DNA from: Haliscomenobacteraceae bacterium
Lineage (GTDB): Bacteria; Bacteroidota; Bacteroidia; Chitinophagales; Saprospiraceae
DNA: 45,412 nt
NCBI GenBank assembly: GCA_947501115.1
Contig: CANMVX010000030.1
Coordinates: forward strand, 1 to 45,412
Direction: 5' to 3'
Shown here: in pieces, positions 41,763-45,412 of the stretch
Layout of the letters: each line of letters starts with the position of its first letter
How positions within the stretch are numbered: position 1 is the first letter of the stretch
Notes under the pieces: generated by a model
Told to the model about the DNA's origin: nothing
The model's input: the letters and a program-made list of their open reading frames with translations, nothing else
The model's database searches: none
Translations under genes and position numbers: made by a program

Positions 41763-43832
41763 ATGCAAAGTTTTAGAACCGAATTTGAAAATCCAGTGGT
41801 CGAAAAGGATATTCTAGATCTGGAAAAGAAAATATATGCCTTTAAAAATGGCCTGATTGGAGAGGAAAAATTCAGGAGCCTTCGCTTGGCAAGGGGCGTC
41901 TATGGTCAAAGACAACATGGCGTCCAAATGGTCAGAATTAAAATACCCTTAGGTCGTTTTACCGCTCGTCAATTGATTCGAATTGCCGATGTTTCTGATA
42001 CTTATTCAACGGGTAATTTGCACATTACAACCAGACAAGATATTCAGATTCATTATGTTTCCTTGGACAAAACACCGGAATTATGGTCAGAATTGGAAAA
42101 GGATGAAATTACCTTGCGAGAGGCTTGTGGAAATACAGTTAGAAATATTACCGCCTCCATTTTTGCAGGCATTGATCCACAGGAGGCTTTTGATGTCACG
42201 CCTTATGCCAATCATTTCTTTAATTATTTTTTAAGAAATCCAATTTGTCAGGATTTAGGACGGAAAATCAAAGTGGCGTTTTCAAGTTCTGCTTCTGATA
42301 CCGCTTATACTTATTTTCATGACCTTGGATTTATTCCTGTGATTGAAAATGATGTTAAAGGTTTTAGAATGTTATTAGGTGGTGGTATTGGTGCTCAACC
42401 CAGAAGTGCTGATGTATTATTTGATTTTATTCCAGCAGAGCAAATTATTCCAATGTCGGAGGCTATCATTAGGGTTTTTGACCGATATGGGGAAAGAGTA
42501 AAAAGGAATAAGGCCCGCCTTAAATTTTTAATCAAGGAAGTGGGATTGGAGCAGTTTATGCAGTGGGTGAATCTGGAGTTAAATAATCAAAGTGCCCCCC
42601 TTTTGAATGAATCTGATGTTGCCCATTTTTCACAACCGAACTTATTTGCTCTGTCGAATCCGACAGATTTACTTTTTGAAAAATGGTATAAAACTAATGT
42701 TTTTAAGCAGAAGCAATTAGGCTTGTTTGCCGTCGGCATTCCCATAGAAAATGGAAACATATCATCGCAAACGGCCAGAATTTTAGCTGATATCATAAAG
42801 ATTTATGCTGGAGATGATAGTAGATTCACTGTTTCCCAAAGTATTTTATTGAGGCATATTCCTGAAGAAAATATTTCTTCTTTGTATATGGCATTGAAGG
42901 AAATTGGATTGGCAACCCCTGGTTTTGAACGTATTAATGATATTACCGCTTGTCCGGGAACCGATACATGTAATCTCGGCATTGGTAGCAGCATGGGGTT
43001 GGCATCGGAACTGAAACGTGTGATTGAGGAAGAATTTGAGGATTTAATTACCGATTATCAATTGACCATAAAAATAAGTGGCTGTATGAATGCTTGCGGG
43101 CAACATACCATTGCAAATATTGGGTTTCAGGGTATGACCATCCAGCAGGGAAATCAGATTGCCCCGGCTACACAAGTTTTACTGGGCGGCGGACTTTTGG
43201 GTAATGGATTTGGACGTTTTGCTGACAAATTACTGAAAGTGCCATCCAGAAAAGTTCCCGATGTTTTGCGTTGGATATTAAATGATTTTTCAAGTCAACA
43301 TCTTGAAAATGAAAATTTCAATGAATACTACGATAGGAAAACGGCTGATTATTTTTTTCAGCATCTTAAATCATTTGCAGATACCAGCCAGTTGACGCCC
43401 ATTGATTTTATAGATTGGGGAAATGAATCTAAATATGAAAAGGCTATCGGCGTGGGAGAGTGTGCTGGTGTAATGATTGATTTGATTCAAACTTTGCTTT
43501 TTGAGGCGGATGAAATGTATGAATGGGCTGAAAATTCCTTAAAGGAAGGGAAACCTGGTGATGCCGTTTATCATGCTTACGCCGCCCAAATTAGAGCAGC
43601 AAAAGCCCTTTTAACCGCAAAAAATGTTTCCGTTAACTCTCATGAATCCATTATAAAGGCTTTTGACACTCATTTCCCTGATTTTAACGCGAAATTTGAC
43701 ACTTCATTTGAAGCGCTTATCGATAAGAATAGGACAGATACATTGACTTTCATTTTTGCTGAAAATTATTTGGATACAGCATCAAAGACCATTAAGTGGA
43801 TAAAAATTCAAAGAAATGAACAAGTTAATTAA
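41763..43832 (+). CDS. Siroheme nitrite/sulfite reductase with C-terminal HEPN domain
   Basis: Six-electron reductase of sulfite or nitrite. Two ferredoxin-like halves precede siroheme/4Fe-4S regions: GNLHITTRQDIQIHYV (~78-93) and RNITASIFAGIDPQEAFDV. The cluster ligands are Cys397 and Cys403 (ACPGTDTC) and Cys441 and Cys445 (SGCMNACGQH), the standard C-x5-C...C-x3-C set. Residues ~560-689 form a separate helical HEPN-type domain (MIDLIQTLLFEADEMYEWAE, AVYHAYAAQIRAAKALLTAK). The fused form, 689 residues, is longer than simple NirA/Sir proteins. The neighbouring siroheme genes, overlapping by 17 bases, support the cofactor. The sequence alone does not decide between sulfite and nitrite as substrate. 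Confidence 0.9.
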   Translation: MQSFRTEFENPVVEKDILDLEKKIYAFKNGLIGEEKFRSLRLARGVYGQRQHGVQMVRIKIPLGRFTARQLIRIADVSDTYSTGNLHITTRQDIQIHYVSLDKTPELWSELEKDEITLREACGNTVRNITASIFAGIDPQEAFDVTPYANHFFNYFLRNPICQDLGRKIKVAFSSSASDTAYTYFHDLGFIPVIENDVKGFRMLLGGGIGAQPRSADVLFDFIPAEQIIPMSEAIIRVFDRYGERVKRNKARLKFLIKEVGLEQFMQWVNLELNNQSAPLLNESDVAHFSQPNLFALSNPTDLLFEKWYKTNVFKQKQLGLFAVGIPIENGNISSQTARILADIIKIYAGDDSRFTVSQSILLRHIPEENISSLYMALKEIGLATPGFERINDITACPGTDTCNLGIGSSMGLASELKRVIEEEFEDLITDYQLTIKISGCMNACGQHTIANIGFQGMTIQQGNQIAPATQVLLGGGLLGNGFGRFADKLLKVPSRKVPDVLRWILNDFSSQHLENENFNEYYDRKTADYFFQHLKSFADTSQLTPIDFIDWGNESKYEKAIGVGECAGVMIDLIQTLLFEADEMYEWAENSLKEGKPGDAVYHAYAAQIRAAKALLTAKNVSVNSHESIIKAFDTHFPDFNAKFDTSFEALIDKNRTDTLTFIFAENYLDTASKTIKWIKIQRNEQVN

Positions 43833-44583
43833 AGGAAATATAAAATTAGTCGGTGCTGGCCCTGGCGATCCTGAACTGATAACCATAAAGGGGATAAAAG
43901 CGATTCAACAGGCTACCTATATTCTTTATGATGCTTTGATACATAAGGATTTACTTGATTATAATAAAAGAGCCATTAAAATGTATGTGGGCAAGAGAGC
44001 GGGGTTACATTCTATTTTACAACGGGATATTTCACTTAAAATGGTTACTTTAGCTAGTCAGGGAGAGCGGGTGGTCAGATTAAAGGGGGGAGATGTTTTT
44101 GTATTTGGAAGGGCAAATGAAGAACTCGAAATGGCCCAAAATGCAAAAATTGATACGGAGGTAATTCCGGGAATTTCCTCCTTCAGCGGTATCGCAGCCA
44201 GACATAAAATCCCTCTTACGCAAAGAGGTGTAGCGGAAAGTTTCTGGGTAACAACGGGTACGACTTCAAGGGGTACCGTTTCAAAGGATATTCTACCAGC
44301 CGCCAAATCGTCAGCAACGGTTATTGTTTTTATGGGGCTGGGAAATATTGGTGAAATTGTTTCCATTTTTAAACGATATAAACCATTGAATTACCCTGTT
44401 GCTGTCATCTCCAATGGAACCTTACCTAATGAAAAAACTTTAATTTCCGATTTGGAACAAATTGAATTGCAGGTCAATGAAAATGAGATAGAGGCGCCCG
44501 CTATGCTTATTTTTGGACCCATTGTCAAATCCTCCATCGTTCAATTTAAAAATCAAATTCATCAGATACCTGCCTTTATATGA
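43816..44583 (+). CDS. cobA: Uroporphyrinogen-III C-methyltransferase
   Basis: Adds two methyl groups from SAM to uroporphyrinogen III to give precorrin-2, the branch to siroheme and cobalamin. Family motifs are IKLVGAGPGDPELITIKGIK (~9-28), VVRLKGGDVFVFGRANEELE (~86-105), PGISSFSGIAARHKIPLTQR and the VIVFMGLGNI segment. The 255 residues form the stand-alone SUMT rather than the CysG fusion. It overlaps the reductase gene by 17 bases and the next gene by 4 (ATGA), so the three are a tightly coupled siroheme-supply operon. Confidence 0.93.
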   Translation: MNKLIKGNIKLVGAGPGDPELITIKGIKAIQQATYILYDALIHKDLLDYNKRAIKMYVGKRAGLHSILQRDISLKMVTLASQGERVVRLKGGDVFVFGRANEELEMAQNAKIDTEVIPGISSFSGIAARHKIPLTQRGVAESFWVTTGTTSRGTVSKDILPAAKSSATVIVFMGLGNIGEIVSIFKRYKPLNYPVAVISNGTLPNEKTLISDLEQIELQVNENEIEAPAMLIFGPIVKSSIVQFKNQIHQIPAFI

Positions 44584-45152
44584 ATGATCTTTATCCCATT
44601 TTCATTAAACCTGAAAATATCCGCATTTTAATTGTTGGAGGCGGATTTGTAGCCCTGGAAAAGTTAACCTTCTTGTTTAAATCGAGTCCGCAAGCTGTAG
44701 TTACCTTAGTTTCGCCAATGGTCAGAGATGAAACTATGGCCTTCATTGCTGACAAAGAGGTTACCATCATTAATGAAAAATATGCATCGGTTTTTTTGAA
44801 AGGTCATCAGTTGGTTATTGCCACTACCGACGATAAGGAGGTAAATGTCAAGGTTTCAAAGGATGCCCAAAAAGAAGGAATTCTGGTGAATATTGCCGAT
44901 ACGCCGCATTTATGTGATTTTTATATGGGGAGTATTGTTACAAAGGGGCATTTAAAAATTGCCATTTCAACAAAGGGTAAATCGCCAACATTAGCTAAAA
45001 GAATGCGAGAATGGCTTGAATTTATTATTCCGGATGAAATCGATGATTCATTACACAAATTAAATAAGTTTCGAGATCGGATAAAGGGGGATTTTGTCCT
45101 TAAATTAAAACGTATGGATGAAATAACCGCTGCATTTATTCATAAAAATGGA

Positions 45153-45155
<3 letters not shown>
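44580..45155 (+). CDS. Precorrin-2 dehydrogenase / sirohydrochlorin ferrochelatase (Met8/CysG-N-like)
   Basis: NAD-dependent oxidation of precorrin-2 to sirohydrochlorin, probably followed by iron insertion. The N-terminal Rossmann fold is NIRILIVGGGFVALEKLTFL (13-32), then VTLVSPMV, QLVIATTDDKEVN, VNIADTPHLCDFYMGSIV and KIAISTKGKSPTLAKRMREW. At 191 residues it holds the CysG N-terminal half and lacks the methyltransferase half, which is supplied by the overlapping upstream gene. The ATG sits in the ATGA overlap with the upstream stop. Confidence 0.92.

Positions 45156-45412
<257 letters not shown>

Noticed and set aside
43000-43832. Riboswitch or operator near the siroheme genes
   Set aside because: The genes overlap each other and leave no leader; no conserved fold was seen upstream of 41763.

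Overview
The window is AT-rich, tightly packed DNA from a member of the Bacteroidota, most likely a Saprospiria-like lineage. Several things point there: promoters of the TTTG / TAnnTTTG type close to start codons, almost no purine-rich ribosome binding sites, a 36-residue ribosomal protein THX, large secreted multidomain proteins with a sorting-type tail or dockerin-like module, an S9D-type peptidase, DUF5009 and DUF6175 proteins, an SPFH + Arc pair and Uma2 nucleases. The exact lineage is inference.

Layout. 1-4175: ribosomal protein THX, then a storage-polymer group (glycogen synthase GlgA, ADP-glucose pyrophosphorylase GlgC, a Ppx/GppA phosphatase) and the C-terminal stump of a methyltransferase. 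4172-9399: ClpB and a secreted S9 peptidase on the minus strand. 9545-11150: a lipoprotein and an Hsp20 chaperone. 11.2-15.5 kb: a secreted GH1 glycosidase and a gamma-glutamyltransferase, divergent from each other and enclosed by inverted copies of a composite intergenic repeat. 15.5-21.9 kb: a lipoprotein gene divergent from a run of five genes: ABC ATPase, FtsX-like permease with a histidine-rich loop, a small Cys-containing secreted protein (the three resemble Zrg-type metal systems), then a MoxR ATPase and DUF5682 protein. 21.9-24.3 kb: an AAA ATPase / PD-(D/E)XK gene interrupted by one in-frame TGA and flanked by direct copies of the same repeat family. 24.4-29.8 kb: a DUF5009 membrane protein, a cupin, then SPFH, Arc-type DNA-binding protein, three tandem Uma2 nucleases and a CDF metal exporter, all on one strand. 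29.9-41.6 kb: a 1011-residue secreted nuclease-like protein, a five-gene minus-strand operon of exported proteins with no known function, and a 1283-residue secreted protein with a dockerin-like module. 41.7-45.4 kb: a siroheme sulfite/nitrite reductase with a C-terminal HEPN domain, its siroheme-synthesis partners, and the start of a WbpB/WlbA-type sugar dehydrogenase.

The best candidates for something undescribed are: (1) the exported five-gene operon 33049-37574, with two paralogous small proteins, a DUF6175 protein and a protein with three internal Cys-containing repeats; (2) the triplicated Uma2 array, whose copies are almost identical except for one ~25-residue segment; and (3) the four composite repeats that bracket two separate gene cassettes, one in inverted and one in direct orientation. 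No tRNA, rRNA, CRISPR array, transposase or integrase was recognised.
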